Assembly: GCA_948676835.1 (NCBI GenBank)
Contig: CAPOZU010000026.1
Coordinates: forward strand, 1 to 11,865
Source: an uncultured Clostridia bacterium
Lineage (GTDB): Bacteria > Bacillota > Clostridia > TANB77 > CAG-508
DNA: 11,865 bases
Reading direction: 5' to 3'
The notes beneath the pieces are model-generated. The model did no database searches. It saw only the letters and a program-made list of their open reading frames with translations, and was not told where the DNA came from. Below are positions 6,282 to 11,865 of the stretch, in pieces. Position numbers and translations under genes: made by a program. The first letter of the stretch is position 1, and every line of letters begins with the position of its first letter.

Positions 6282-6893
6282 ATGGAAAAATGGATAAAAT
6301 GGGCTATGGAAATACAAAGTTTAGCACAAGTAGGATTAGCATATACAAACAATGCCTATGATATAGAAAGATATGAAAGATTAAGAGAAATATCAGCAGA
6401 AATGATAGAAGAAAAAAGCAATATAAGTTTAGATAAAGTAAATGACTTGTTTTGTAGCGAAACAGGTTATCAAACACCTAAAATAGATACAAGAGCTGTT
6501 ATTTTCAAAAATAATAAAATATTACTAACACACGAAAATAATGGTACTTGGTCACTACCTGGTGGATGGTGTGATGTGTTAGAAAGTGTTAAATCGAATA
6601 CAATAAAAGAAGTAAAAGAAGAAACAGGATTAGATGTAGAAACTATAAAAATAATTGCTGTTCAAGACAGAAATAAACACAATAAGCCTATATATGCTTA
6701 TGGAATATGTAAAATTTTTGTATTATGCAATGTAATTGGTGGAGAGTTTATCAAAAATATAGAAACAACAGAAATTAAATATTTTTCAATAGATGAATTG
6801 CCGTTATTAGCAGAAGAAAAGAGTAATAAAGAACAAGTTGAAATGTGTTTTAAAGCATATAATGATAAAAATTGGCAAGTACAGTTTGACTAA
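6282..6893 (+). CDS. Nudix hydrolase with Nudix N-terminal domain
   Basis: 203 residues; start preceded by GGGGAGAGG six bases upstream. Residues 1-60 form the helical Nudix_hydro_N domain (QSLAQVGLAYTNNAYDIERY). Residues 68-200 form the Nudix fold, with SLPGGWCDVLESV leading into the box: Gly95, Glu101, then KEVKEETGL at 109-117, which supplies the metal-binding glutamates Glu110, Glu113 and Glu114. Characterised proteins with this two-domain layout hydrolyse ADP-ribose or CDP-choline; the substrate here is not certain. The Arg normally found first in the REUXEE part of the box is Lys109. A 9-bp inverted repeat (6891-6910) lies at the stop codon but has no T-tract on the plus strand. The gene converges on the Spo0A-domain gene. 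Confidence 0.9.
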   Translation: MEKWIKWAMEIQSLAQVGLAYTNNAYDIERYERLREISAEMIEEKSNISLDKVNDLFCSETGYQTPKIDTRAVIFKNNKILLTHENNGTWSLPGGWCDVLESVKSNTIKEVKEETGLDVETIKIIAVQDRNKHNKPIYAYGICKIFVLCNVIGGEFIKNIETTEIKYFSIDELPLLAEEKSNKEQVEMCFKAYNDKNWQVQFD

Positions 6894-6916
6894 CAAATTA
6901 CAATTTGTTAAAAAAA

Positions 6917-7291
6917 TTAAGATATTCTACTAATTATTATAATTCGAGCAACTTCTTCAATTATAATTTTGTTTGTAAAATAATAATCATCATATTCAAA
7001 ACCAAATATACTTTGGAAATGTTGAATTGATTTTTCATACAATCTATTATTTAAAGCATATGTAATAGCATTTTTTACTTGTTTTGGAGTTATGCTGTAA
7101 TATTTTGCAATATTGCTATAAATATTTTCAAGTACAATAATATCACTATTTGATGCAACTAATAGTTGTATAGCTTTATTAATATACTTAGTGCCTTTAA
7201 GAGTAGTATTTAAACCAATACTGCGAAGAATGTTAAAAATAGTTATTATATCTTTAGCACTAATAGTAATATTAGCATTTATACCTTTCAT
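6917..7291 (-). CDS. Stand-alone Spo0A C-terminal DNA-binding domain protein
   Basis: 124 residues; ATG at 7291-7289 with GGAGGG nine bases upstream. Residues 20-118 follow the Spo0A_C pattern: LRSIGLNTTLKGTKYINKAI at 22-41 corresponds to the LGIPAHIKGYQYLREAI helices of Spo0A. YSNIAKYYSITPKQVKNAIT at 58-77 is the helix-turn-helix, followed by a FGFEYDDYYFTN loop and a final helix where Spo0A has VSNTKAKPTNSEFIAMVADK. The receiver domain is absent, so it cannot be switched by phosphorylation as Spo0A is. It is probably a DNA-binding regulator; whether it binds 0A-boxes is unknown. A weak promoter, TTTACA-17-TATTGT, may lie about 50-80 bp upstream. Confidence 0.8.
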   Translation of the reverse strand: MKGINANITISAKDIITIFNILRSIGLNTTLKGTKYINKAIQLLVASNSDIIVLENIYSNIAKYYSITPKQVKNAITYALNNRLYEKSIQHFQSIFGFEYDDYYFTNKIIIEEVARIIIISRIS

Positions 7292-7368
7292 TAATAAATT
7301 CCCTCCAAAACTAATATATTTAGTACAATATCAATATAGCAAAATTATGTAAACAAATCAAAAATATG

Positions 7369-7415
7369 AAAACTGCATATTACGCATTGAAAATTGCGTG
7401 ATATGCAGTTTTTGC
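7369..7415. terminator. Long hairpin, possibly a bidirectional terminator
   Basis: AACTGCATATTACGCA (7371-7386) pairs with TGCGTGATATGCAGTT (7395-7410), with one G-T pair and AA/TT extending the stem to 18 bp. Five T follow on the plus strand. No gene on either strand obviously ends here, so it may insulate the Spo0A-domain gene from the RNA loci to its right. Confidence 0.5.
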
Positions 7416-7490
7416 TTAATAAAATAAGAATTTTATGCGAAATATTTTAATATAATTGCTAATTTTAACTATTTTTCATAAAATAATGCG

Positions 7491-7658
7491 TATAATGCAG
7501 GTAAATAAAAAAGAAACACGGGAGAACAACAATGATAAACCCCGTGTTTTGATTAACTAAAACTATTGCGACTAGTTCTAATTAACTAATTCAATTATAC
7601 ATTAAAATAACTTAATATTCAAGTAAAAAAGCATTAGGGGGAAATTTCCCCCTTTTTA
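7491..7658 (+). ncRNA. Putative plus-strand small RNA of the inverted-repeat locus
   Basis: A consensus -10 TATAAT (7491-7496) lacks a good -35, so the start (about 7503) is uncertain. The RNA would begin with the stem AAACACGGG (7514-7522) / CCCGTGTTT (7541-7549), whose 18-base loop carries AGAACAACAATGA. It would end at the strong terminator AGGGGGAAATTTCCCCCT (7636-7653) followed by T. No reading frame with a ribosome binding site is present. Confidence 0.4.
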
Positions 7659-7753
7659 AAGCTGAATGGTTACTACATAATGTAATCTGTAATTGGACTA
7701 CCACCTGGGCAACCGTCCATCTAAAAAAATGTTTTTCATTGTTGTTCTCCCGT
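7518..7753. repeat. 236-bp locus bounded by perfect 18-bp inverted repeats
   Basis: ACGGGAGAACAACAATGA at 7518-7535 recurs exactly on the minus strand at 7753-7736, and TAAAC versus AAAAC follows inside. A perfect palindrome, AGGGGGAAATTTCCCCCT, sits near the middle. The layout of convergent units with matching 5' ends and a central terminator is the same as in the toxin-antitoxin locus at 3472-3811. Confidence 0.65.
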
Positions 7754-7762
7754 CAATAGATT
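7636..7762 (-). ncRNA. Putative minus-strand small RNA facing the plus-strand one
   Basis: A -10-like TATACT or TAGAAT lies at 7774-7760 on the minus strand; no good -35 is seen. The RNA would contain GTTGCCCAGGTGGTAGTCC (about 7715-7697) and a 7-bp stem ATTACAT/ATGTAGT before the shared central terminator. The only frame after AGAACAACA is 13 codons (MKNIFLDGRLPRW), with no toxin-like peptide. It may be an antisense RNA or the remnant of a lost toxin gene. Confidence 0.35.
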
Positions 7763-7819
7763 CTATGCAGTATAATTCAATTACGTATAACGGAAAAATA
7801 ACAATGTTAAAATCTCGTA

Positions 7820-7853
7820 TATAAAAAATCCAGGCAGTCGCAATGCCTGGATT
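7820..7853 (-). terminator. Rho-independent terminator of the divergent small RNA
   Basis: On the minus strand AATCCAGGCA (7853-7844) and TGCCTGGATT (7836-7827) form a 10-bp stem around a 7-base loop, followed by T-rich sequence to about 7820. Confidence 0.8.
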
Positions 7854-7933
7854 CATAATTGAACATCAAGCATTACGCCTGTGGAATGGATTAAATATTA
7901 AGACTTTAAAACCATTCTTATACATTATAGTAT
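7820..7933 (-). ncRNA. Small RNA divergent from the XRE regulator
   Basis: About 114 nt between a well-spaced promoter and a strong terminator on the minus strand. Near its 5' end GAATGG can pair with CCATTC, and AAGCATTACGCC lies in the middle on the plus strand. No reading frame with a ribosome binding site is visible. I do not recognise a family. It starts about 65 bp from the XRE gene's own promoter and runs the other way, so the two may share an operator. Confidence 0.55.
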
Positions 7934-7939
7934 AAATAT

Positions 7940-7968
7940 ATTATAACATTTTTTACTATATAAATCAA
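7940..7968 (-). promoter_or_regulatory. SigA promoter of the divergent small RNA
   Basis: On the minus strand TTGATT (7968-7963), a 17-bp spacer and TATAAT (7945-7940). Start predicted near 7933. Confidence 0.7.
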
Positions 7969-7984
7969 TTAATCTTAGTCATAG

Positions 7985-8026
7985 CAAGCATTACAACTTG
8001 AAAAGATTGGATAAAAATGGTATAAT
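7985..8026 (+). promoter_or_regulatory. Extended -10 promoter of the XRE regulator with nearby repeat
   Basis: TTGAAA (7998-8003), a 17-bp spacer and TATAAT (8021-8026), with TGG directly before the -10 making it an extended -10 promoter. CAAGCATTAC at 7985-7994, just upstream of the -35, repeats the ten bases at 7867-7876 inside the divergent small RNA gene and could be a regulator site. Confidence 0.7.
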
Positions 8027-8063
8027 TAATAGTGTATATATTTATTAAAGGAAGTGATTGAGT

Positions 8064-8777
8064 ATGGCTGAATTTAATAAAAAAGAGTTTGGAGAAAAAT
8101 TGCGTAATGCTCGTAGAGCCAAAGGATTAAGTCTAGAAAATGTAGGAAATGCTATTGGAAAAAATGCTACTACTGTTGGGAGATACGAAAAAGGAGAAGT
8201 ATTACCAGACGCAGAACAAATATATTTATTATGTAATGAGTTAGAAATTAGCGAAAATGAACTATTTAATAGGACTAAAATACAAAATCTTGAAAATAGT
8301 AAAAATCCATTTGAGGTGAATACATTATTTCTATATTACATAGCTTATTTTCCAAAGACTAATAAATATGATAAAGGTAAATTTAAACTTAAAATAATTG
8401 AAAAAGAAGATATATGCCAAGTTGATATGGTAGACTATAAAACAAATAAAATATATTTGTCAGGTTATGTATTAGCAGATAGTAATATTGCTGTTTTTGT
8501 ATTAGAAAATTATAAACCTAATAACTTAAGATTAGAAATAACAGAAATAATATTAAATATTGCTAGAGGAACTAATGAATTAATGTTAGGAAGTTTACAC
8601 TGTACTAACGGTAACTATGTACCAAGTAATAGAAAATGTATTATTTCTAAAAAGGATTTAGACTTTTCTGATGATATACTTGAAAAGTTAAAAATCACGA
8701 AATCAGAACTGGCTGAATTAACTGAAAAGAATATACTTTATTTAGATGTTATAAATAAATATGATTTTGAAGAATAA
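8064..8777 (+). CDS. XRE-family transcriptional regulator with conserved C-terminal domain
   Basis: 237 residues from the ATG at 8064, seven bases after GGAAGTG; an in-frame TTG at 8058 lies only one base beyond that site and is less likely. Residues about 4-60 are a clear XRE helix-turn-helix (FGEKLRNARRAKGLSLENVG, then ATTVGRYEKGEVLP). Residues about 75-237 form a domain shared along its full length with the regulator cut by the left edge (LENYKP, GTNELMLG, PSNRKCIISKK). The gene stands alone between its own promoter and terminator. The proteins are diverged paralogs of two elements and may act as their immunity-type repressors; the DNA target and any signal bound by the C-terminal domain are unknown. 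Confidence 0.88.
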   Translation: MAEFNKKEFGEKLRNARRAKGLSLENVGNAIGKNATTVGRYEKGEVLPDAEQIYLLCNELEISENELFNRTKIQNLENSKNPFEVNTLFLYYIAYFPKTNKYDKGKFKLKIIEKEDICQVDMVDYKTNKIYLSGYVLADSNIAVFVLENYKPNNLRLEITEIILNIARGTNELMLGSLHCTNGNYVPSNRKCIISKKDLDFSDDILEKLKITKSELAELTEKNILYLDVINKYDFEE

Positions 8778-8790
8778 TATAAATATAATA

Positions 8791-8835
8791 AAACCTTTAA
8801 GTTATAGTTTATTACTATAGTTTAAGGTTTTTTTA
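8791..8835 (+). terminator. Rho-independent terminator after the XRE gene
   Basis: AAACCTT (8791-8797) pairs with AAGGTTT (8824-8830), with an inner TATAGT/ACTATA stem, followed by a run of T. It closes the single-gene XRE transcript. Confidence 0.8.
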
Positions 8836-8891
8836 TTGAAAAAAGATATTGAACGTAAATAGGATTTTGAAAATAAATAAATAGTTGATTT

Positions 8892-8930
8892 AAATACACT
8901 TTCAAAGATTTTTTGAAAGTGTATTTTTCA
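8892..8930. terminator. 15-bp hairpin, possible terminator
   Basis: AAATACACTTTCAAA (8892-8906) pairs perfectly with TTTGAAAGTGTATTT (8912-8926) around a 5-base loop and is followed by TT, CAGC and further T. It lies 60 bp after the XRE terminator, with no gene between. Confidence 0.5.
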
Positions 8931-8943
8931 GCTTTTTAACACT

Positions 8944-9001
8944 TTTTTTGTAATTTTCATGTATTTTTTGTAATTTCTATACTTTTATACTTTTTTGATT
9001 T
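8944..9001. repeat. T-rich direct repeats
   Basis: TTTTTTGTAATTT occurs at 8944-8956 and 8964-8976, a 20-bp period that puts both copies on one DNA face. A shortened TTTTTTGATTT is at 8991-9001. They may be protein-binding sites for the integrase, excisionase or regulator of element 2. Confidence 0.4.
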
Positions 9002-9029
9002 AAAACGACTTATTATTAAATCAAGCTTA

Positions 9030-9070
9030 AGCCTATCTAGGCTACCGGTAACCTAAATATATTTTAGGAG
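9030..9070 (+). promoter_or_regulatory. Operator-like palindromes overlapping a ribosome binding site
   Basis: Three overlapping symmetries precede the small gene at 9079: AGCCTA/TAGGCT (9030-9043), the near-perfect 18-mer TAGGCTACCGGTAACCTA (9038-9055) centred on ACCGGT, and CCTAAA/TTTAGG (9052-9068). The right arm of the last contains the AGGAG ribosome binding site, so folding of the mRNA would hide it. No convincing promoter was found just upstream. Confidence 0.5.
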
Positions 9071-9078
9071 ATTTGAAA

Positions 9079-9264
9079 ATGAAAAAAATATCAAAACCAA
9101 CTACTAAAGAAAAAAATAAAAAACTTAAAAAGTATGATAACTTATTTACTAAAAACACAATAAGTTTAGATGACCCTAAGAATAAAAGGTATTTAGATGA
9201 TCTTGCGTATAAAGTGTATTTAATAAATCTAAGTAGTGAAAGTGGTGATACTGATGAAAAATAA
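9079..9264 (+). CDS. Small lysine-rich hypothetical protein
   Basis: 61 residues from the ATG at 9079, eight bases after AGGAG; the in-frame TTG at 9073 is too close to that site. The N-terminal third is strongly basic (KKISKPTTKEKNKKLKKYDN) and the rest contains DDPKNKRYLDDLAYKVYLIN and an acidic end. I do not recognise a family. It is the first gene of the probable xis-int transcript of element 2 and overlaps the next frame by 11 bases, suggesting translational coupling. A DNA- or RNA-binding accessory role is possible but unsupported. Confidence 0.65.
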   Translation: MKKISKPTTKEKNKKLKKYDNLFTKNTISLDDPKNKRYLDDLAYKVYLINLSSESGDTDEK

Positions 9265-9737
9265 TGAAATTATAGTTATTTATCAAGAAGTAGGAAAATC
9301 ACCTGAACTTCAAAAGATAAAAAATGACGTAAAAGAATTTGAAAAAGTACTTGAACGGTCAAATTGAAGAAATAGTCTATAGAGATATAGTTATTGTTTG
9401 CAAAAAGTATAGGGATAATTTAAAACCTAATATATCGATTTCAAAAAACTTAAATATACCAGAAACAATAAGAGGAAACTTGTTTATAGTGTGTAAATCA
9501 AACAATGAGTTTAAATCAGTTTCAAAAGCACAAGCCGTTGAATATGTATTCTTTTTAGATAATTCTAAATTTCATTATGATAATACAGAAGTTAATAGTT
9601 TAGATGTATTTAAAAATATGAATATACCTCTTAAATTTGAAAAACAGAATTCTAAAAAAGTAAAAGATGAAACATTAAAGATGATTTTAGGCATTCAAGC
9701 AGTAATTTTAAAATTTATAGATAGTATGAAAGATTAA
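9254..9737 (+). pseudogene. DUF3846-like gene broken by a +1 frameshift
   Basis: Translation from the ATG at 9254 gives MKNNEIIVIYQEVGKSPELQ and runs 37 codons to a TGA at 9365. The continuation EEIVYRDIVIVCKKYRDNLK lies in the next frame and runs to 9737. Joined at the run of A at 9342-9346 or at the G at 9353, the parts give a single protein of about 160 residues whose start resembles DUF3846: a strand, a helix, then (L)NGQIEEI and a later NLFIVCKS strand. The second part alone would need a TTG (9339) without a good ribosome binding site. So the gene carries an extra base, a sequencing error at a homopolymer, or a frameshift signal. DUF3846 proteins occur in mobile elements and have no assigned activity. 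Confidence 0.65.
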
Positions 9738-9755
9738 TATGAAAGGAATGAAAAA

Positions 9756-10064
9756 ATGGAAGAATTAAATAACATAACTACTAAGGTTATTGATGAAATA
9801 CAAAATACAGAAATGAAAAATATAGTAATTGAAACAAAAGAAATTTTAACACCTGAGCAAAGAATGGCAGTAGATACTATAAGACGAGTAAAAAATCCTT
9901 TCAGGATGATAGGTGTTAAAGATGTAATGAATGATTTAAAAGTGTGTGAAACTGTTGCATATAGAATTTTTAGAAGAGCAGATTTCCCAGCTATAAATAT
10001 TGGAAAAACAAATCAAATAATGCTACTTGCATATTTAATGTGGAAAATGAGTAGACGAGTTTAG
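9756..10064 (+). CDS. xis: Excisionase-like helix-turn-helix protein
   Basis: 102 residues; ATG preceded by AAAGGA at eight bases. Residues about 52-100 are a short MerR/excisionase-type HTH: GVKDVMNDLKVCETVAYRIF for the helices, then RADFPAINIGKTNQIMLLAY as the wing with the usual P-x-I-x-I-G-K pattern, and a final helix. The N-terminal 45 residues are helical and acidic. It ends 10 bp before the integrase gene. Excisionases bend att DNA and steer the integrase toward excision; the role here is inferred from the HTH type and from the position directly before int. Confidence 0.8.
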   Translation: MEELNNITTKVIDEIQNTEMKNIVIETKEILTPEQRMAVDTIRRVKNPFRMIGVKDVMNDLKVCETVAYRIFRRADFPAINIGKTNQIMLLAYLMWKMSRRV

Positions 10065-10074
10065 GGGGAATAAT

Positions 10075-11280
10075 ATGGCAAATGGTAGTATTTATTATGA
10101 TAAATCAAAGAAAAAATGGAAATGTGCTTATTATGTCATAGATAAAAATACTTTAGATGAAATAAGAAAAACTAAATCATTTACAACTGAAAAAGACGCA
10201 CAAGATTTTTTAATATCAATACAATGTCAAAAGGGAAATGACTTATTTGTTAAAAATAATGGAATACCATTAAATCAACTAATGAGAGCAAATACACAAA
10301 AAAAGCTAGATATGAACTTAATAGGAGAAAGACAGTACGCAAGAATATTACATTCTATAAAGAAACTTGAATCATCTTATATACTTAATAAAAATATTGA
10401 TGAAATTAATAGTAATGAAATTCAAGAATATTTGAATACACTAACGGAATATAGTGATTCAACAATAAAAAAATTAACAGAGCAATTTACACAGGCTTTT
10501 AAATATGCACTAAATAAAGGATATATAACTAAAAATCCTATGATTGATATTGTAAAACCTAAAAGCAAAAAGCCTACTAAAATTGTAAGAGCGCTAGAAT
10601 TAGAAGAACAACAAATATTTACAAACTATTTGTTGAATACATCAGTTGCAGAAGAACCATTTAAAGTTGCTTATTTAATGGAAATGTATATGGGATTACG
10701 TATAGGTGAAGTTTTAGCACTAAGAAGTACAGATGTAGACTTAAGAAAAAATTTAATTCATGTAAATAAGACTTTAACAACAGATAAAGATTATAAAGTT
10801 ATAATGGGAAAATCACCTAAAACTTATGCAGGAATTAGAGAAGTACCAATACCAGAATTTATAAAGAATGAAATTATTAGTCAAATGATGTTAACAGAAA
10901 ATAATTTTGATAAGCAATTATTTGTTAATGTAAAAGGTGGATATATGGATCCACGAAATGCAAACAGATTATTAAAAAAGACTTTAAAGAAAATGGGAAT
11001 AGAAGATGTTTCAACACACAGTTTAAGACATACCTACGGAACAAGATGCATTGAAGCAGGAATGAGAGCAGTAGCACTGCAAAGACTTATGGGACATACA
11101 GATATAAGTGTAACGCTTAATACATATACATCTGTATTTAATAAATACAAAGAAGCGGAACTTGAAAAATTAAATAATTATTATATTAGTAACTCGATTA
11201 TAGAACAAAATCAAGAATTATTAAATCAAGCAAACGACATTATATTAAACGATAATGAAAAAGGAGAAAAAGAAAGATGA
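10075..11280 (+). CDS. int: Tyrosine recombinase (integrase)
   Basis: 401 residues, ATG after AGGGGG. Residues 1-65 form an arm-type DNA-binding domain (ANGSIYYDKSKKKWKCAYYV), residues about 70-160 the SAM-like core-binding domain, and residues about 172-360 the catalytic domain. All six catalytic positions are visible: Arg209 in MGLRIGE, Lys249 in KSPKT, His315 and Arg318 in HSLRHTYGT, His341 in LMGHTD, and the nucleophile Tyr351 in LNTYTSV. It should catalyse integration and excision of element 2. Tn916-like and phage integrases share this layout. It follows xis by 10 bp and overlaps the next gene by 4 bp (ATGA). The attachment site it uses was not identified in the window. Confidence 0.95.
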   Translation: MANGSIYYDKSKKKWKCAYYVIDKNTLDEIRKTKSFTTEKDAQDFLISIQCQKGNDLFVKNNGIPLNQLMRANTQKKLDMNLIGERQYARILHSIKKLESSYILNKNIDEINSNEIQEYLNTLTEYSDSTIKKLTEQFTQAFKYALNKGYITKNPMIDIVKPKSKKPTKIVRALELEEQQIFTNYLLNTSVAEEPFKVAYLMEMYMGLRIGEVLALRSTDVDLRKNLIHVNKTLTTDKDYKVIMGKSPKTYAGIREVPIPEFIKNEIISQMMLTENNFDKQLFVNVKGGYMDPRNANRLLKKTLKKMGIEDVSTHSLRHTYGTRCIEAGMRAVALQRLMGHTDISVTLNTYTSVFNKYKEAELEKLNNYYISNSIIEQNQELLNQANDIILNDNEKGEKER

Positions 11281-11546
11281 ATAAAGCAGACATAATAAAA
11301 CGAGTTAGCGGACTAAATGAATATATGTTATCTGATAGTGATAAACAAATACTTATTCTAAATATTTCAAGCGATTATACTTATAACAAAGCAATTGCAA
11401 TAGTAGGTCGAGAACATAAAAATCAAGATTGGTATTCTGTTGATGATAAAAATTGCTTTAAAACGTGGGCTGAAATAGACGCTTTTATAGACGGAATTTG
11501 TAAGGGAAAAAACACCAATTTTAAAGAATATCAACAGGAAAGATAA
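11277..11546 (+). CDS. Hypothetical protein coupled to the integrase
   Basis: 89 residues. The ATG overlaps the integrase stop as ATGA, with AAAGGAGAAAAAG upstream inside int, so translation is probably coupled. Notable segments are MNKADIIKRVSGLNEYML, a short central strand region and WAEIDAFIDGI near the end. It is soluble, with no known motif that I recognise. It lies between int and the hairpin/oriT module, so a role in recombination or transfer is possible but unproven. Confidence 0.7.
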   Translation: MNKADIIKRVSGLNEYMLSDSDKQILILNISSDYTYNKAIAIVGREHKNQDWYSVDDKNCFKTWAEIDAFIDGICKGKNTNFKEYQQER

Positions 11547-11787
11547 ATTTGTAAAATTGATTAAATTTATTTAATTAATTTTACAAATAAAGTGGAAGGG
11601 TTTGGGAAACCGACAGAGGTTTCCTAAATCAAGATTATTAAAATAATAATTAGCAATAATTATGGTATTTATTGATATTCAGTAGAATGCAATAAATAAT
11701 TTTAAATAATCTTGAAAAGGGTTTATTAAGGGAAGTTTGTTCCCTTAATCATACAGAACATTTTTAATGTTCTAGTATGTTAGAACA
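11547..11787 (+). other. Multi-hairpin module attached to oriT, copy B
   Basis: The same order of hairpins as copy A, here on the plus strand: P5 11547-11588 (20 bp with one G-T pair), the unpaired GTGGAAGGGTTTG (11592-11604), P4 11605-11624 (GGAAACC/GGTTTCC), P3 11629-11715 (TCAAGATTATT/AATAATCTTGA), P2 11725-11749 (ATTAAGGGAA/TTCCCTTAAT), and P1 11750-11779 (CATAC plus AGAACATT/AATGTTCT). The two extra hairpins of copy A between P3 and P4 are missing. The module begins directly after the stop codon of the 89-residue gene. P5 is not followed by T, so it is not an ordinary terminator. Confidence 0.65.
11768..11787 (+). other. Second MobV-type oriT
   Basis: TGTTCTA and TAGAACA flank GTATGT, so the core reads TAGTATGTTA where the mob-linked copy has TAGTGTGTTA. 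By analogy the nick falls between 11779 and 11780. In the mob-linked copy a promoter and mob follow; here an insertion sequence begins at 11789 instead. Confidence 0.7.
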
Positions 11788-11788
11788 C

Positions 11789-11865
11789 TGAAGTGACCCA
11801 CAAAAGTTGGACAAGTGTCTATGCTGTTTTAGGGTAGAAATCCATTCTGTACTGAATTGGACTTT
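11789..11865. mobile_element. Left end of an IS3-like insertion sequence (cut by window edge)
   Basis: The sequence from 11789 begins TGAAGTGACCCACAAAAGTT and continues GGACA, the form of terminal inverted repeat common in IS3-family elements (IS150-like group). The following noncoding stretch with TCTGTACTGAATTGGACTTT is also of that kind. The transposase would lie beyond the window. It inserted just after the oriT arm, where element 2 would be expected to have its mob promoter. Confidence 0.6.

Noticed and set aside
6104..6352. An 82-codon minus-strand frame between the YdeI-like and Nudix genes
   Set aside because: It overlaps both well-supported genes antisense and has no start signal.
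6891..6910. 9-bp inverted repeat TAACAAATT/AATTTGTTA as a Nudix terminator
   Set aside because: The loop is only two bases and A, not T, follows on the plus strand; on the minus strand the T-run precedes the stem.
11547..11588. Terminator of the xis-int operon
   Set aside because: The 42-bp palindrome is not followed by a T-tract and has a counterpart in the same place of the other hairpin module, so it belongs to that module.

Overview
The window is very AT-rich with dense genes and strong AGGAGG-type ribosome binding sites. It carries Gram-positive signatures: a Spo0A C-terminal domain, a pMV158-type MobV relaxase, and near-consensus SigA promoters with 17-bp spacers. This points to a low-GC Firmicute, most likely a spore-former of the Clostridia. 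I read it as an accessory region made of parts of two related mobilizable elements with chromosomal or cargo genes between them.

Element 1 (about 1-5387). From the left edge come the end of an XRE-type regulator, a SAP-domain protein and a DUF4236 membrane protein, arranged as one operon. Next is a compact type I toxin-antitoxin candidate: a 34-residue hydrophobic peptide on the minus strand faces a convergent small RNA, and both have near-consensus promoters. A MobV relaxase on the minus strand follows. Just upstream of it lies a MobV-type oriT (9-bp arms around GTGTGT), continuous with about 300 bp of ordered hairpins. An outward-facing promoter and a probable attachment site end this element; the site is the last bases of a tmRNA- or tRNA-like gene ending in CACCTCCACCA, followed by a terminator.

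Middle (about 5390-8040). This part holds a YdeI/OmpD-associated family protein, a Nudix hydrolase with the Nudix N-terminal domain, a free-standing Spo0A C-terminal DNA-binding domain, and a 770-bp stretch without protein genes. That stretch contains a long hairpin, a 236-bp locus bounded by perfect 18-bp inverted repeats around a strong terminator, and a separate minus-strand small RNA with clear promoter and terminator.

Element 2 (about 8040-11788). An XRE regulator paralogous to the one at the left edge is followed by operator-like palindromes, a 61-residue protein, a frameshifted DUF3846-like gene, an excisionase-like protein, a tyrosine integrase and an overlapping 89-residue protein. 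After these comes a second copy of the hairpin module and oriT, in the opposite orientation to the first. The left end of an IS3-like insertion sequence starts 2 bp after the oriT arm, exactly where a mob promoter and gene would be expected.

The strongest new signal is the module shared by 4859-5165 and 11547-11787: five hairpins in the same order, with compensatory base changes, attached to MobV oriT sites in two otherwise different elements. It may be a single-strand origin used after transfer, or a structured RNA. Functional calls rest on recognised motifs and on reading the sequence by eye; no searches were run.
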